This document shows positions 25,135 through 32,869 of a DNA stretch of 64,000 nt, in pieces; position 1 is the stretch's first letter, and every line of letters starts with the position of its first letter. The notes under the pieces were generated by a model, which saw only the letters and a program-made list of their open reading frames with translations, did no database searches and was not told the origin of the DNA. The position numbers and the translations under genes were made by a program. This stretch comes from Mesorhizobium sp. AR07 (lineage in GTDB: Bacteria; Pseudomonadota; Alphaproteobacteria; Rhizobiales; Rhizobiaceae), in assembly GCF_024746815.1 (NCBI RefSeq), contig NZ_CP080525.1, forward strand, positions 1,984,001 through 2,048,000, written 5' to 3'.

Positions 25135-25541
25135 ACGGTTTCCGGGGGCTTGGAGCTTGGAAGGATTTCCCCGGGGCCATACGCGATGGCGAGCGCCAGA
25201 GGAAGAGGCGCAAGCGCCGCAGAGCCCTCACCCTCCCCACAAGAGGGAGCGTGAGGGCCCAAGACACAATCCGGAAACAAGATTCAACACTCCGGAAAAA
25301 CTGGCGAAAAGATCGACTGTCATAAGCATCCCTGCGGCGGCCGGAAAATGGTCGCGGCACAACGCAAACGGGATGGTTAGCGGCAATGCAACGAGGTTCG
25401 AACGGATGGATGGGTGCCCTGCTCGGCATGTCGCTCGCCGGGTGACACCGGACGATCAAGCCCAGTGACATCAGATCCTTGAAACCAGTTTTTGAAACCC
25501 AGACTTTCGACAACCAGACTTCAACACAAGGAATGCCACCC
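25135..25541. other. Spacer with the second copy of the dispersed repeat
   Basis: The 407 bases between the ABC-F start and the next gene contain the dispersed repeat at 25262-25441 and a short inverted motif (CCCTCCCCACAAGAGGGAG at about 25230-25248). No gene is seen. A minus-strand frame covering 25028-25795 is a shadow that mixes repeat and coding sequence. Confidence 0.5.
25262..25441. repeat. Dispersed 180-bp repeat, copy 2
   Basis: It begins AGACACAATCCGGAAACAAG and ends GCTCGGCATGTCGCTCGCCG. It aligns along its whole length with 7311-7492, with shared runs ATGGCGAAAAGATCG-like and GCAATGCAACGAGGTTCGAA. Both copies point the same way on the plus strand. Confidence 0.85.
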
Positions 25542-25805
25542 ATGAACAAGACCTTCCTCTCCGCTCTCGGCCTGGCCGTCGCACTCGCCTTCACCATGCC
25601 GGTTCTCGGCACCACCGCCGCCAATGCAGCCGCCACCACCACGGCCGCCGCCCCGGCGGCAGCCACCGCCGTCAGCAAGCCGGTCCAGGCGGCCGCGCAC
25701 AAGCACGTCAGGAAGCATGTCAAGAAGCACCGCAAGCATGTGAAGAAGCACGCCCACAAGCACACGGGCAAGAAGCACGGCAACAAGCACGCCAAGGCTT
25801 ATTGA
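25542..25805 (+). CDS. Small exported His/Lys-rich protein
   Basis: This 87-residue protein has a signal peptide (M-N-K-T-F-L-S-A-L-G..A-N-A-A). An Ala/Thr spacer follows, then a tail made almost only of His and Lys in near-repeats (H-K-H-V-R-K-H-V-K-K-H-R-K-H-V-K-K-H). Such tails resemble acid-shock proteins and metal-binding periplasmic peptides, but no family is certain. The start at 25542 gives a proper signal peptide. A rho-independent terminator follows at 25835. Confidence 0.75.
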   Translation: MNKTFLSALGLAVALAFTMPVLGTTAANAAATTTAAAPAAATAVSKPVQAAAHKHVRKHVKKHRKHVKKHAHKHTGKKHGNKHAKAY

Positions 25806-25834
25806 TCGCCCGCTCTTCCTGACCTCCTCCCGGG

Positions 25835-25870
25835 AAAGGCCGCCACTCGCAAAAGCGAGGGCGGCCTTTT
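25835..25870 (+). terminator. Rho-independent terminator after the His/Lys-rich gene
   Basis: AAAGGCCGCC and GGCGGCCTTTT form the stem, extended by CTCGC/GCGAG around an AAAA loop, and a T-run follows. It sits 30 bases after the stop codon at 25805. Confidence 0.85.
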
Positions 25871-26072
25871 CTTGCACGCGTTTCCGGCAAAGCGCGTGCC
25901 GCGGATTCCCGTTCGGAATTCAGCAAAAACAGACGCTTACAGCACCTCCGCGATTCAGGTGCACTTCAAGCAACGTGGAGCGCCGCCGAACCTGAGGTCC
26001 GCTCATGTCGCTGTCGAACCGCGGTACCGGATCGAAGCGCCTGGCCTGCGACAACGGCCCGACTATCCACTG

Positions 26073-26771
26073 TCACCACGGCAGCCTTTTGCCGTCGCGG
26101 AAGAAGCCGCCGGTCGGGCCACCGTCCGGCAATGTCGCGGCCCAGACGATACCCGCCGCCCCTTGCGCGACCGGGCGGCCGCCCGCCCCGCCCATGTCGG
26201 TGGCGACCCAGCCCGGGCAGACGGCGTTGACCAGCACGCCGGCGCCGCGCAGTTCGGCCGCTAGGATGCAGGTCAGTGCATTGAGGGTCGCCTTCGATGT
26301 CGAATAGGCCGGCGCTCCCGCTCCCATCGAGGCCAGCGAACCGCCTTCGGACGACACGTTGACCAGCCTGCCATGGCCGCCAGCCTTGAGCAGCGGCGCA
26401 AAGGCGGACGCCGCCCGCCAGGCGCCGAAGACATTGGTCTCGAACGCTTCGCGGATCACAGTCCAATCGGGCAGAAGCGCCCGCGAACCACTGTCGTAGT
26501 GGATCGCGGCGTTGTTGATCAGCACGTCGAGACGGCCAAACCGACGCTCGACCTCCGCAGCCGCCAATGCCGCCGCATCGGGCGCCGCGACGTCGAACGC
26601 GATAGCCTCGACATGGCCATCGAGCCCCCTTGCCGCCGCCTCGCCCTTGGCAAGATCGCGCACGCCAAGCAGCACGGTGAAGCCGAGTTTCGCAAGCTGG
26701 CGCGCGGTTTCCAATCCGATACCGCGATTGGCGCCGGTAACAAGGGCGGCCTTGCTGGAATGGGTGTTCAT
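26073..26771 (-). CDS. SDR-family oxidoreductase
   Basis: This 232-residue classical short-chain dehydrogenase has the cofactor motif V-T-G-A-N-R-G-I-G (residues about 10-18) and the structural N-N-A-A motif. The catalytic Ser lies in V-N-V-S-S-E-G and the Tyr and Lys in Y-S-T-S-K. The R in V-R-D-L at the end of the second strand points to NADP(H). The P-G-W-V-A-T-D-M substrate loop is present. The carbonyl reductase group fits best; the substrate is unknown. I chose the start at 26771 because the family begins there. Confidence 0.9.
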   Translation of the reverse strand: MNTHSSKAALVTGANRGIGLETARQLAKLGFTVLLGVRDLAKGEAAARGLDGHVEAIAFDVAAPDAAALAAAEVERRFGRLDVLINNAAIHYDSGSRALLPDWTVIREAFETNVFGAWRAASAFAPLLKAGGHGRLVNVSSEGGSLASMGAGAPAYSTSKATLNALTCILAAELRGAGVLVNAVCPGWVATDMGGAGGRPVAQGAAGIVWAATLPDGGPTGGFFRDGKRLPW

Positions 26772-26998
26772 GTTCGGCTCCTGGAGTCGATTGCTTTGGG
26801 AGAAAGATGGCACGATCGGAATTGATTTTTTAGGTGGTGGGGATCGCAGTCATCATGCGATGGCGTGCATGAAATCAGGGGCTATTTGTGCGACGCCGCG
26901 TTCCGTCGCGCGCCCTCTGCCCTGCCCTAACGCAGGAATCGGGTGGTGGCCGGGCGGGGCCACATGCAAGGCTACCCCATCGCGCCAGAAGGATTGCC

Positions 26999-27628
26999 AT
27001 GCTCACGCTTCATGATTATCTGCCGTCGCAGAATGGCTGGAAGGTCCGGGTTCTGCTCGGGCTGCTCAAGATTCCGTATGACAGCCGCACCGTCTCGATT
27101 TTCGAGGGCGAGAGCCACACCGATGGCTTCCTTCAGCTCAATCCGGCCGGTGCCGTCCCCGTGCTCCAGCTTGAAGACGGAAGCGCCATCGCCGAGTCCA
27201 ATGCGATCCTCACCTACCTCGCTGAAGGCACGTCTTTTCTGCCTGCGGACCGCTATATGCGCAGCAAGGTCATGCAATGGCTGTTCTTCGAACAATACAA
27301 TGTCGAGCCGGTCATCGGCTCGCTGCGCTTCTGGACCTTGACCGGACGGCTCGAGCGCAACCAGGGCATGGTTGCGGGCAAGCGCGAAGCTGGAGCCCGT
27401 ACATTGGCCGCGATCAACCGCAGCCTCGCGGACACGCCGTTTCTCGTCGGAGAAGACCTCACGATCGCCGATATCGCTGTCCATGCCTACAGCCATCGCG
27501 CCGGGGATTGCGGCTTCCTTCTGACGGACTATCCGGCGCTCATGGCGTGGACTGGCCGCGTGCGCGACGCCATCGGTCCTGGCTATCCGGTGCATCCCTA
27601 CAGCATCGACCCGCATTCCGGCGCATGA
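26999..27628 (+). CDS. Glutathione S-transferase family protein
   Basis: This 209-residue protein has an N-terminal thioredoxin-like domain (residues 1-80: L-H-D-Y-L-P-S-Q-N-G-W-K-V-R, V-P-V-L, then D-G-S-A-I-A-E-S-N-A-I-L-T-Y-L). The C-terminal helical domain contains the G-E-D-L-T-I-A-D-I-A-V N-capping box. The S-x-N-G start suggests a serine-type active site. AGAAGGA lies five bases upstream of the ATG. Its last codons (I-D-P-H-S-G-A-stop) are repeated 3.6 kb downstream at 31273. Confidence 0.9.
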   Translation: MLTLHDYLPSQNGWKVRVLLGLLKIPYDSRTVSIFEGESHTDGFLQLNPAGAVPVLQLEDGSAIAESNAILTYLAEGTSFLPADRYMRSKVMQWLFFEQYNVEPVIGSLRFWTLTGRLERNQGMVAGKREAGARTLAAINRSLADTPFLVGEDLTIADIAVHAYSHRAGDCGFLLTDYPALMAWTGRVRDAIGPGYPVHPYSIDPHSGA

Positions 27629-27705
27629 AGAGCCACGTCTTGCCTTGCCGACGATCGTCCCTTGCCGATGATTGTCTCGCCGCGCTTCAGCATCGCGGCG
27701 GGCGT
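27605..27705. repeat. Direct repeat flanking the inserted regulon, left copy (gst tail + ydeI tail)
   Basis: This holds the end of the gst gene (ATCGACCCGCATTCCGGCGC, then the stop) followed by a remnant of the ydeI 3' end. The remnant GATTGTCTCGCCGCGCTTCA then GCATCGCG reads A-M-L-K-R-G-E-T-I on the minus strand. The same two pieces, in the same order, are at 31273-31357, where the ydeI part is real and the gst part is the remnant. Confidence 0.85.
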
Positions 27706-27753
27706 TGCGTGCGCCGGAACCGAGACCTGTCTGTTTACAGCGTAGTGGAATAG

Positions 27754-27768
27754 GGATATTAAATATCC
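27754..27768. promoter_or_regulatory. Probable Rrf2 operator, autoregulatory site
   Basis: GGATATTAAATATCC is a perfect inverted repeat (GGATAT, 3-base spacer, ATATCC) 40 bases upstream of the rrf2 ATG. The same half-sites and spacing appear in front of the AhpD-like gene at 30205-30219. Sharing between a regulator gene and a neighbouring operon suggests the regulator binds both. Confidence 0.7.
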
Positions 27769-27807
27769 TTAATAAAGCTCGATCAGTATCGACCCCGGAA
27801 TCAATTG

Positions 27808-28296
27808 ATGATCCTGAAAAGCCAAGTCGAATGGGCGCTGCACTGCTGCGCCATTCTCGCAGGCCTGCCTGAGGGGCGTTATCTCTCCACAAAAGCGCTT
27901 GCCGAGTTCCACGGCCTTCCCAAGGAGTATCTTTCCAAAGCACTGCAAAGCCTGTCGCAGGCAGGTCTCGTCAATACGACACTGGGTCCGTCAGGTGGAT
28001 ATCGATTGGCGCGGACACCAGCCGAACTGACCTTCCTGGATATCGTCGAAGCGGTCGAGGGCAAGGCGCGAACGTTTGTCTGTAACAATATCCGCGCAAA
28101 CAACCCGTGTCGTCCGCAGGGCTATTGCGAAAGCAGCCCTTGCGCTGTGTCGCGCATCATGTGGGAAGCCGACGAGGCCTGGCGTGCGAAATTGCGCAGC
28201 GTCAGGCTTTCCGAGCTCACCGAAGCGCTGGCGCAAGAAATTCCGGCGGACCTTTGGAAGAACAGTTTCGAATGGGTGCTGGAGCGCGCCGGATGA
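27808..28296 (+). CDS. Rrf2-family transcriptional regulator
   Basis: This 162-residue Rrf2 protein has an N-terminal winged helix (M-I-L-K-S-Q-V-E-W-A-L, Y-L-S-T-K-A-L-A-E-F-H-G-L-P-K-E-Y-L-S-K-A-L-Q) and the wing G-P-S-G-G-Y-R-L-A-R. A cysteine-rich segment follows with Cys92, 101, 107 and 112 (V-C-N-N, P-C-R-P-Q-G-Y-C-E-S-S-P-C). This spacing resembles iron-sulfur or redox-sensing Rrf2 regulators, so a redox signal is likely. I use ATG 27808; a TTG directly before it would add one residue. Confidence 0.9.
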   Translation: MILKSQVEWALHCCAILAGLPEGRYLSTKALAEFHGLPKEYLSKALQSLSQAGLVNTTLGPSGGYRLARTPAELTFLDIVEAVEGKARTFVCNNIRANNPCRPQGYCESSPCAVSRIMWEADEAWRAKLRSVRLSELTEALAQEIPADLWKNSFEWVLERAG

Positions 28297-28405
28297 ACGT
28301 AAGCGGTGGAGACGACCGACCGGTTTCTCATCGCGGACAGAAGCCCGCATGATCGGGGTTCACAGGCACGGGCCGGACGCCAGAGGGGCGCCCGGCAATT
28401 TCGGC

Positions 28406-28825
28406 CTACTTCTTGACCGGATAGGTTAGTTCTTTCTGAGCGGTATCGACCACGAAGACCGCCAGCAGCTTCGCGGGCTTCGTCTCGCTGCCGTTCTCGC
28501 TTACGCTGTGGCGATCGCCCGGCAGCTCCGAAAAGCTCTCGCCGGCCTTGTAGACCTTGACCGGGCCGTCATTGACCTGGCTGCGGATGGAGCCTTCCAG
28601 AACCGTTGCATAGATGAAGGCGGAGGTCGGATGGGTGTGCGCTTCCGAGTGACCGCCGGGACGATATTCGACCAGAATGCCCTTGATGCTCTTGCCGGGG
28701 ACATTGGGCAGTTCATGCTCATAGACGAGCGTAACTTTGGCGGCCTTCTCGCCTGCGTCCTCGGCCGCGACCGGGCCTGCCAAGGCTGCCGTCACGACGA
28801 GGGCGGCGACGATTGACTTGATCAT
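28406..28825 (-). CDS. Exported cupin-domain protein
   Basis: This 139-residue protein has a signal peptide (M-I-K-S-I-V-A-A-L-V-V-T-A-A-L-A-G-P-V-A-A). A single cupin barrel follows with motif 1 G-G-H-S-E-A-H-T-H-P-T-S-A-F and motif 2 G-E-S-F-S-E-L-P-G-D-R-H. The histidines would bind a metal. It is last in the minus-strand operon after the AhpD-like and NmrA-like genes. Substrate or sensing role unknown. Confidence 0.88.
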   Translation of the reverse strand: MIKSIVAALVVTAALAGPVAAEDAGEKAAKVTLVYEHELPNVPGKSIKGILVEYRPGGHSEAHTHPTSAFIYATVLEGSIRSQVNDGPVKVYKAGESFSELPGDRHSVSENGSETKPAKLLAVFVVDTAQKELTYPVKK

Positions 28826-28888
28826 TTCGAAACTCCTTTTATGCGTTGAGCGGAACGCTGCGCCCGAAGCTGCGGCGCATCGTGATGG

Positions 28889-29641
28889 TCATTTCCGCGC
28901 CGAGGTCGCGAACCACTGCTCGAAGGTGATGCGGCCGAGACGGGGATTGTTGTCGGACACGAGCGACGTGTCGTTCAGCCTCGCACCGAAGTAGCGCGCC
29001 TCCGGATCAGCCACGACCCTGCGAGGATCCCCGGCAGCCTTGAGATAGCGGGCGACCAGCTCGTTCATTCGCACACGCTCCGGGCCGGAAATCTCGATCA
29101 TGCCGTTGATCGGCGCGGCGAGCGCGACACCGGCCATGACGTCGGCGACGTCGTCGGACGCGATGGGCTGCACATAGGCCGGCGACAGATGCACCGCGTC
29201 GCCGACCGTGCCGGATTTGGCGATGCCTCCCAGGAACTCCATGAACTGCGTGGAATGCACGATGGTGTAGGGAATGCCGGAGGCCTTGATCAGCTTTTCC
29301 TGGGCGAGCTTGGCGCGGAAATAACCGCAGTCCTGCAGGCGTTCGGTTCCGACAACCGAGAGTGCGATATGGTGCCTGACGCCAGCAACCTTGTCCGCCG
29401 CGAGCAGGTTGTGGCCCGATGTCTCGAAGAATTCCATCGCGGCCTTGTCCTCGGAGGAGGGTGAGTTGGCGAGGTCGATCACGACCTCGGCGCCAGCGAG
29501 CGCTTCCCCGAGGCCTTCGCCGGTGATGGTGTTGACACCGGTATCAGGCGAGGCGGCGATCACCTCACACCCCTGCTTGCGCAGGCGTTCGACCGTCTTG
29601 GAACCGACAAGGCCGGTGCCTCCGATGATGACGATTTTCAT
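28889..29641 (-). CDS. NmrA-like NAD(P)-binding protein
   Basis: This 250-residue atypical SDR has the N-terminal motif I-I-G-G-T-G-L-V-G-S-K-T. It lacks the YxxxK pair, and carries Y-T-I-V-H-S-T-Q-F-M-E-F in the middle, as in NmrA/YesF-like proteins. These act as NAD(P) sensors or quinone/enone reductases. It is the middle gene of the three-gene operon (63 bases before the cupin, 66 bases after the AhpD-like gene). Confidence 0.88.
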   Translation of the reverse strand: MKIVIIGGTGLVGSKTVERLRKQGCEVIAASPDTGVNTITGEGLGEALAGAEVVIDLANSPSSEDKAAMEFFETSGHNLLAADKVAGVRHHIALSVVGTERLQDCGYFRAKLAQEKLIKASGIPYTIVHSTQFMEFLGGIAKSGTVGDAVHLSPAYVQPIASDDVADVMAGVALAAPINGMIEISGPERVRMNELVARYLKAAGDPRRVVADPEARYFGARLNDTSLVSDNNPRLGRITFEQWFATSARK

Positions 29642-29707
29642 AAGACTGCTCCGTTGGCGGCCGCGCCGTCGCGCCGCATCGATTGATGGGTTTGCCCTGG
29701 GAAGGGG

Positions 29708-30187
29708 TTAATTCAGGCCAGCCTTGTCGAGGCCGTAGAGTTTATCTGCAGAGCCGGGCACGGTCTTGAAGGCGATGTTGGCGCGGTTCCAGGCGTTGAT
29801 GGCCATGATCGAGAAGGTCAGGTCGGAAATTTCCTTTTCCGAAAGCTGCCCGCGCACACGCTCATAGAGCTCGTCTGGAATACCGCCTTCGGGGAGCTTC
29901 GTGACGGCTTCGGTCCAGGCCAGGGCGGCGCGCTCGCGGGGGATGAAAAGGTTCGATTCCCGCCAGATGGCGACATGGTAGAGCCGCAGCTCGGTCTCGC
30001 CGTGGATCTTTGCTTCCTTGACATGCATGTCGAGGCAGAAGGCGCAGCCATTGATCTGCGACGCCCGGATGTGGACGAGATCGCGAATCTTCTCTTCGAT
30101 AGCGCCGTGTGCCTCGGCCATGCTGAGGTCGACAAACTTCTTGAACAGCTCAGGCGATTGTTGGGCGAGGTTCGGGCGTTGTGTCAT
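29708..30187 (-). CDS. Carboxymuconolactone decarboxylase/AhpD-like protein
   Basis: This 159-residue protein has the AhpD core with C-A-F-C-L-D-M-H (Cys48, Cys51, His55), the redox-active pair and proton-relay histidine of alkylhydroperoxidase-like members. Flanking helices (D-L-V-H-I-R-A-S-Q-I-N-G and F-I-P-R-E-R-A-A-L-A-W-T-E-A-V) are typical. It is first in the operon and has the shared palindrome 17 bases upstream of its ATG, where repression would block transcription. Confidence 0.92.
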   Translation of the reverse strand: MTQRPNLAQQSPELFKKFVDLSMAEAHGAIEEKIRDLVHIRASQINGCAFCLDMHVKEAKIHGETELRLYHVAIWRESNLFIPRERAALAWTEAVTKLPEGGIPDELYERVRGQLSEKEISDLTFSIMAINAWNRANIAFKTVPGSADKLYGLDKAGLN

Positions 30188-30203
30188 TGCTCTCTCCTTA
30201 ATT

Positions 30204-30239
30204 GAGGATATTTGATATCCTTAAGGATAGATGTTATCC
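30204..30239. promoter_or_regulatory. Probable Rrf2 operator pair before the AhpD-like operon
   Basis: AGGATATTTGATATCCT (30204-30220) is a perfect inverted repeat with a 3-base spacer, sharing GGATAT-N3-ATATCC with 27754-27768. A weaker partner, GGATAGATGTTATCC, follows at about 30225-30239. They lie between the divergent AhpD-like (minus) and LysR (plus) genes. Confidence 0.7.
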
Positions 30240-30316
30240 ATAATTTCTGGACAGTAAAGCGCCTCCCGCCTGGGATGCGGACATAAGGCATATGTCGAAA
30301 AGTATGAGGGTGAGGG

Positions 30317-31225
30317 ATGGACATCGTATCGGCACTACGAACGTTCCTGCGGGTGGCGGAGACAAGGTCCTTCTCAGCGGCCGCGATCGACCTCAATCTG
30401 ACGCAGCCGGCCGTATCCCGGCAGGTCTCTGCGCTGGAAGCGCATCTGAACACGCGCCTTCTGCATCGCACGACGAGCGCGCTTGCCTTGACGGCCGAGG
30501 GTGAACAGATGCTCCCGATGGCGCTGCGCGTCATAGAAGCGGTCGAAACGCTCGGCGAAGCCAGCTGTGCCGAAGGAGCATCCGCATCTGGAAAAGTAAG
30601 GCTTAGCCTGCCCGCGCCGCTCGGACTCTACATGAGCGACCGCCTCGCAAGGTTGCTGGAGAGCCACCCGTCGCTTGTTGTCGAACTGATCTTTCGAGAG
30701 GAACCCTCAGATCTGGTCGCGGACGCAATCGATCTCGAGGTACGCCTCGGGCCGGTCGGCGACAGCAGCCTGATGTGCCGCCGGATCGGCTGGACGACCG
30801 CCTTTCTCGTCGCCTCGCCCTGCTATCGCAAGGGACGGAATACACCGCGGGCGCCGCAAGACATCAGTGGTCACCGCTGCATTTGTTATAGCCGTGCCGG
30901 CGACGGCCGGACATGGTCTTTCTCCAACGGAGCGGATGAAGTGGTTCTACCGATTGAGCCTCGCCTGGTCGCCAACAATTCAATGGCCGTCCATCGGGCA
31001 ACGCTGGCTGGAGGAGGACTTGCAGTGCTCTCCCATATTCTGGCCGGGCCTGACATCGAAGCAGGGAGGCTGGTTAAGGTGATGCCGGATTTTCCGCCGA
31101 CGCGCCTGCCGATCAACGTCGTCTATCCATCCCGCCGGAACATACCGTTGCGTGTGACAACGGTCCTCGACTTTCTTGTCCAGGCCGTCCGCGACGACGC
31201 TTTGATGGCGTCATCCGCGCCTTGA
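30317..31225 (+). CDS. LysR-family transcriptional regulator
   Basis: This 302-residue regulator has the N-terminal winged helix (F-L-R-V-A-E-T-R-S-F-S-A-A-A-I-D-L-N-L-T-Q-P-A-V-S-R-Q-V-S-A-L-E) and a periplasmic-binding-like effector domain from residue about 90. The latter has the V-S-P-C-Y-like A-S-P-C-Y and the C-terminal V-Y-P-S-R-R. It belongs to the CrgA/AaeR-like group. GAGGG lies just upstream of the ATG. It is divergent from the AhpD-like operon and may regulate it as well as, or instead of, the Rrf2 protein. Confidence 0.92.
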   Translation: MDIVSALRTFLRVAETRSFSAAAIDLNLTQPAVSRQVSALEAHLNTRLLHRTTSALALTAEGEQMLPMALRVIEAVETLGEASCAEGASASGKVRLSLPAPLGLYMSDRLARLLESHPSLVVELIFREEPSDLVADAIDLEVRLGPVGDSSLMCRRIGWTTAFLVASPCYRKGRNTPRAPQDISGHRCICYSRAGDGRTWSFSNGADEVVLPIEPRLVANNSMAVHRATLAGGGLAVLSHILAGPDIEAGRLVKVMPDFPPTRLPINVVYPSRRNIPLRVTTVLDFLVQAVRDDALMASSAP

Positions 31226-31272
31226 TCGACTGCATGATCACCTGAAGCCTGCGTCCGATCCAGTCCTGCGGA

Positions 31273-31357
31273 ATCGACCCGCATTCCGGCGCCTGAAGGC
31301 CTACTTCTTGCTCTGCGGATAGATCGTCTCGCCGCGCTTCAGCATCGCGACGAACGT
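31273..31357. repeat. Direct repeat flanking the inserted regulon, right copy
   Basis: It contains a remnant of the gst end (G-I-D-P-H-S-G-A-stop in the plus frame) followed by the real 3' end of ydeI. It pairs with 27605-27705. The 3.6 kb between them carry the Rrf2, cupin, NmrA, AhpD and LysR genes. Confidence 0.85.
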
Positions 31358-31900
31358 CTCGATCTTCTTCGTGCGGCCAGCCTCGGTCTTCATGTTGTGG
31401 GTGCGAAAGGCGAGCGCGAAACGGTTCTGTGCGCTGAGCTTTGCCAGCATTTCTTTCGCCGCCGGTTCGGCGTCGATCGCCGCCTGCAGATCATCGGGGA
31501 TTTTCATCTCCTTGCTGCTGCCATAGGCGCGCGCCCAGCGGCCGTCGGCCTTGGCCGCCTCGACCTGTTTGAGCCCATGTTCGGTCATGCGGCCCTCCTC
31601 GACCAGCCGCGCGACATTGTCGATGTTGATCAGGCTCCAGATGCTCTTCTTGCCGCGTGGCGTGTAGCGTTGCAAAAAACTCTTGTCGTCCAGCCCCTTG
31701 CGCACCGCATCGATCCAGCCGAAGCACAACACCACGTCGATGGCCTCCTTCGGCGTGATCGACTTGAGCCCCGAGCCGACCTTGTGGACCTTGATCCAGA
31801 CTTCGGTTTCCGTGGCGTGGTGCTGGCCGAGCCAGGCGCGGAAGCTGGCCGGATCCGGGAACTCCCTGACCTTGTCGGGATCGACCTTGACCGGCGCCAT
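31301..31900 (-). CDS. YdeI/OmpD-associated family protein
   Basis: This 199-residue protein has the DUF1801-like/YdeI start (F-R-A-W-L-G-Q-H-H-A-T-E-T-E-V-W-I-K) and the central signature D-V-V-L-C-F-G-W-I-D-A-V-R-K-G-L-D-D. It ends in the bacteriocin-protection-like motif (A-Y-G-S-S-K-E-M-K-I-P-D-D-L; F-A-L-A-F-R-T-H-N-M-K-T-E-A-G-R). The YdeI family is linked to resistance to cationic peptides in enterics; its role here is unknown. The start at 31900 is where homology begins; 86 residues of upstream open frame are not conserved in style. Confidence 0.88.
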   Translation of the reverse strand: MAPVKVDPDKVREFPDPASFRAWLGQHHATETEVWIKVHKVGSGLKSITPKEAIDVVLCFGWIDAVRKGLDDKSFLQRYTPRGKKSIWSLINIDNVARLVEEGRMTEHGLKQVEAAKADGRWARAYGSSKEMKIPDDLQAAIDAEPAAKEMLAKLSAQNRFALAFRTHNMKTEAGRTKKIETFVAMLKRGETIYPQSKK

Positions 31901-32330
31901 CAGCCGGCCTGCCCGTTCAGTGCTCTTATTGCTTGCGTCACCCTGTCCCCCGCTTTCACTGTCGCCTCCGGCATCTTGCCCACCAATGTCGTGATTGGCC
32001 AGCATCGTCGCATGGATCCCTGTCAATTTCCGGCAGCAGCAGAGCTTGCCGGCGGATGACGACTGAACGCCCCACCTATCGCCGCGTCGCAGTGCCATCG
32101 ACTGGGCGATAGCCTTTTCGGCGAAGATGGAATCAACCGATACCCCCTTGTCCAACATGTTCTCTACTGGCCGGTGAGCAAAAAGCCCCGCCCGATCTTG
32201 GTGCGAACCGCAGCACCAGGCACAAGCCGGTTTCGATCGAAAGCCAGACCATCGCCTTCAAGGACTGGAACCCGGGCACCGCCTGCATCGCTTGTGGCGA
32301 GTGAGCCGCACCCCCTTCCCTCCGCCGGCG

Positions 32331-32804
32331 TCAGGCCGGCGGCGGTGCTGCCGGCGTCAGCCCATGGCGGCGCATGATGTCCATCATTTTGGCCTTGTCC
32401 GGCGGACCGCCGGCGGCGGCGTTGAACACCGCGAAAGCCTCACGGAAATAGTCCGGACCAATCGCCGCCGGCGTGATGACGCACAGCGCCTTCGCATCCC
32501 TGGCACCATTGTTGTCGAACCGATGGACGGCGCCGCGTGGAATGCACAGCGCCTCCCCCGGTCCGACCTCGATTGCCTTGCCGTCGACGGTCCAGGTCAA
32601 CACACCGTCGACGCCGTAGATCGTCTCTTCGTAGTGATCGTGGCTGTGCGCCGGCGCCGGCAGCCGCTGCGCGCCGGGCACCATCAGTTCGAAGGCGGCG
32701 ACGCTGCCGTTCGAGCTGTCGCCCGACACCAGGAAGCGAACCGACAGCCCCTTGGTACCGATGGTTTCGTTGGCTGGATTGACCTGAATATCCAAGGCTG
32801 GCAT
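32331..32804 (-). CDS. Cupin-domain protein
   Basis: This 157-residue single-cupin protein has motif 1 P-A-H-S-H-D-H-Y-E-E-T-I-Y-G-V and motif 2 G-E-A-L-C-I-P-R-G-A-V-H-R-F. The His-x-His and Glu ligands for a metal are in place. There is no signal peptide. Its start faces a MarR-type gene across a 65-base region with two palindromes, so the cupin is probably the regulator's target. Confidence 0.9.
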   Translation of the reverse strand: MPALDIQVNPANETIGTKGLSVRFLVSGDSSNGSVAAFELMVPGAQRLPAPAHSHDHYEETIYGVDGVLTWTVDGKAIEVGPGEALCIPRGAVHRFDNNGARDAKALCVITPAAIGPDYFREAFAVFNAAAGGPPDKAKMMDIMRRHGLTPAAPPPA

Positions 32805-32819
32805 TGCGCAAACTCCCCG

Positions 32820-32860
32820 GGTAAATTACATTTACCGCCAATAAGTAAACTCAATTTACC
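32820..32860. promoter_or_regulatory. Two-site operator between cupin and MarR genes
   Basis: GGTAAATTACATTTACC (32820-32836) is a perfect inverted repeat with a 3-base spacer. A second site, AGTAAACTCAATTTACC (32844-32860), shares the GTAAA..TTTAC half-sites. Centre-to-centre distance is 24 bases. The layout is typical of MarR dimers repressing a divergent promoter pair. Confidence 0.75.
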
Positions 32861-32869
32861 GGATCGTCA

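Noticed and set aside
25028..25795. 255-codon minus-strand frame with a Cys/Leu/Phe-rich start
   Set aside because: Antisense to the His/Lys-rich protein (CAC/AAG repeats give Cys, Leu and Phe), then runs through the dispersed repeat into the ABC-F gene.
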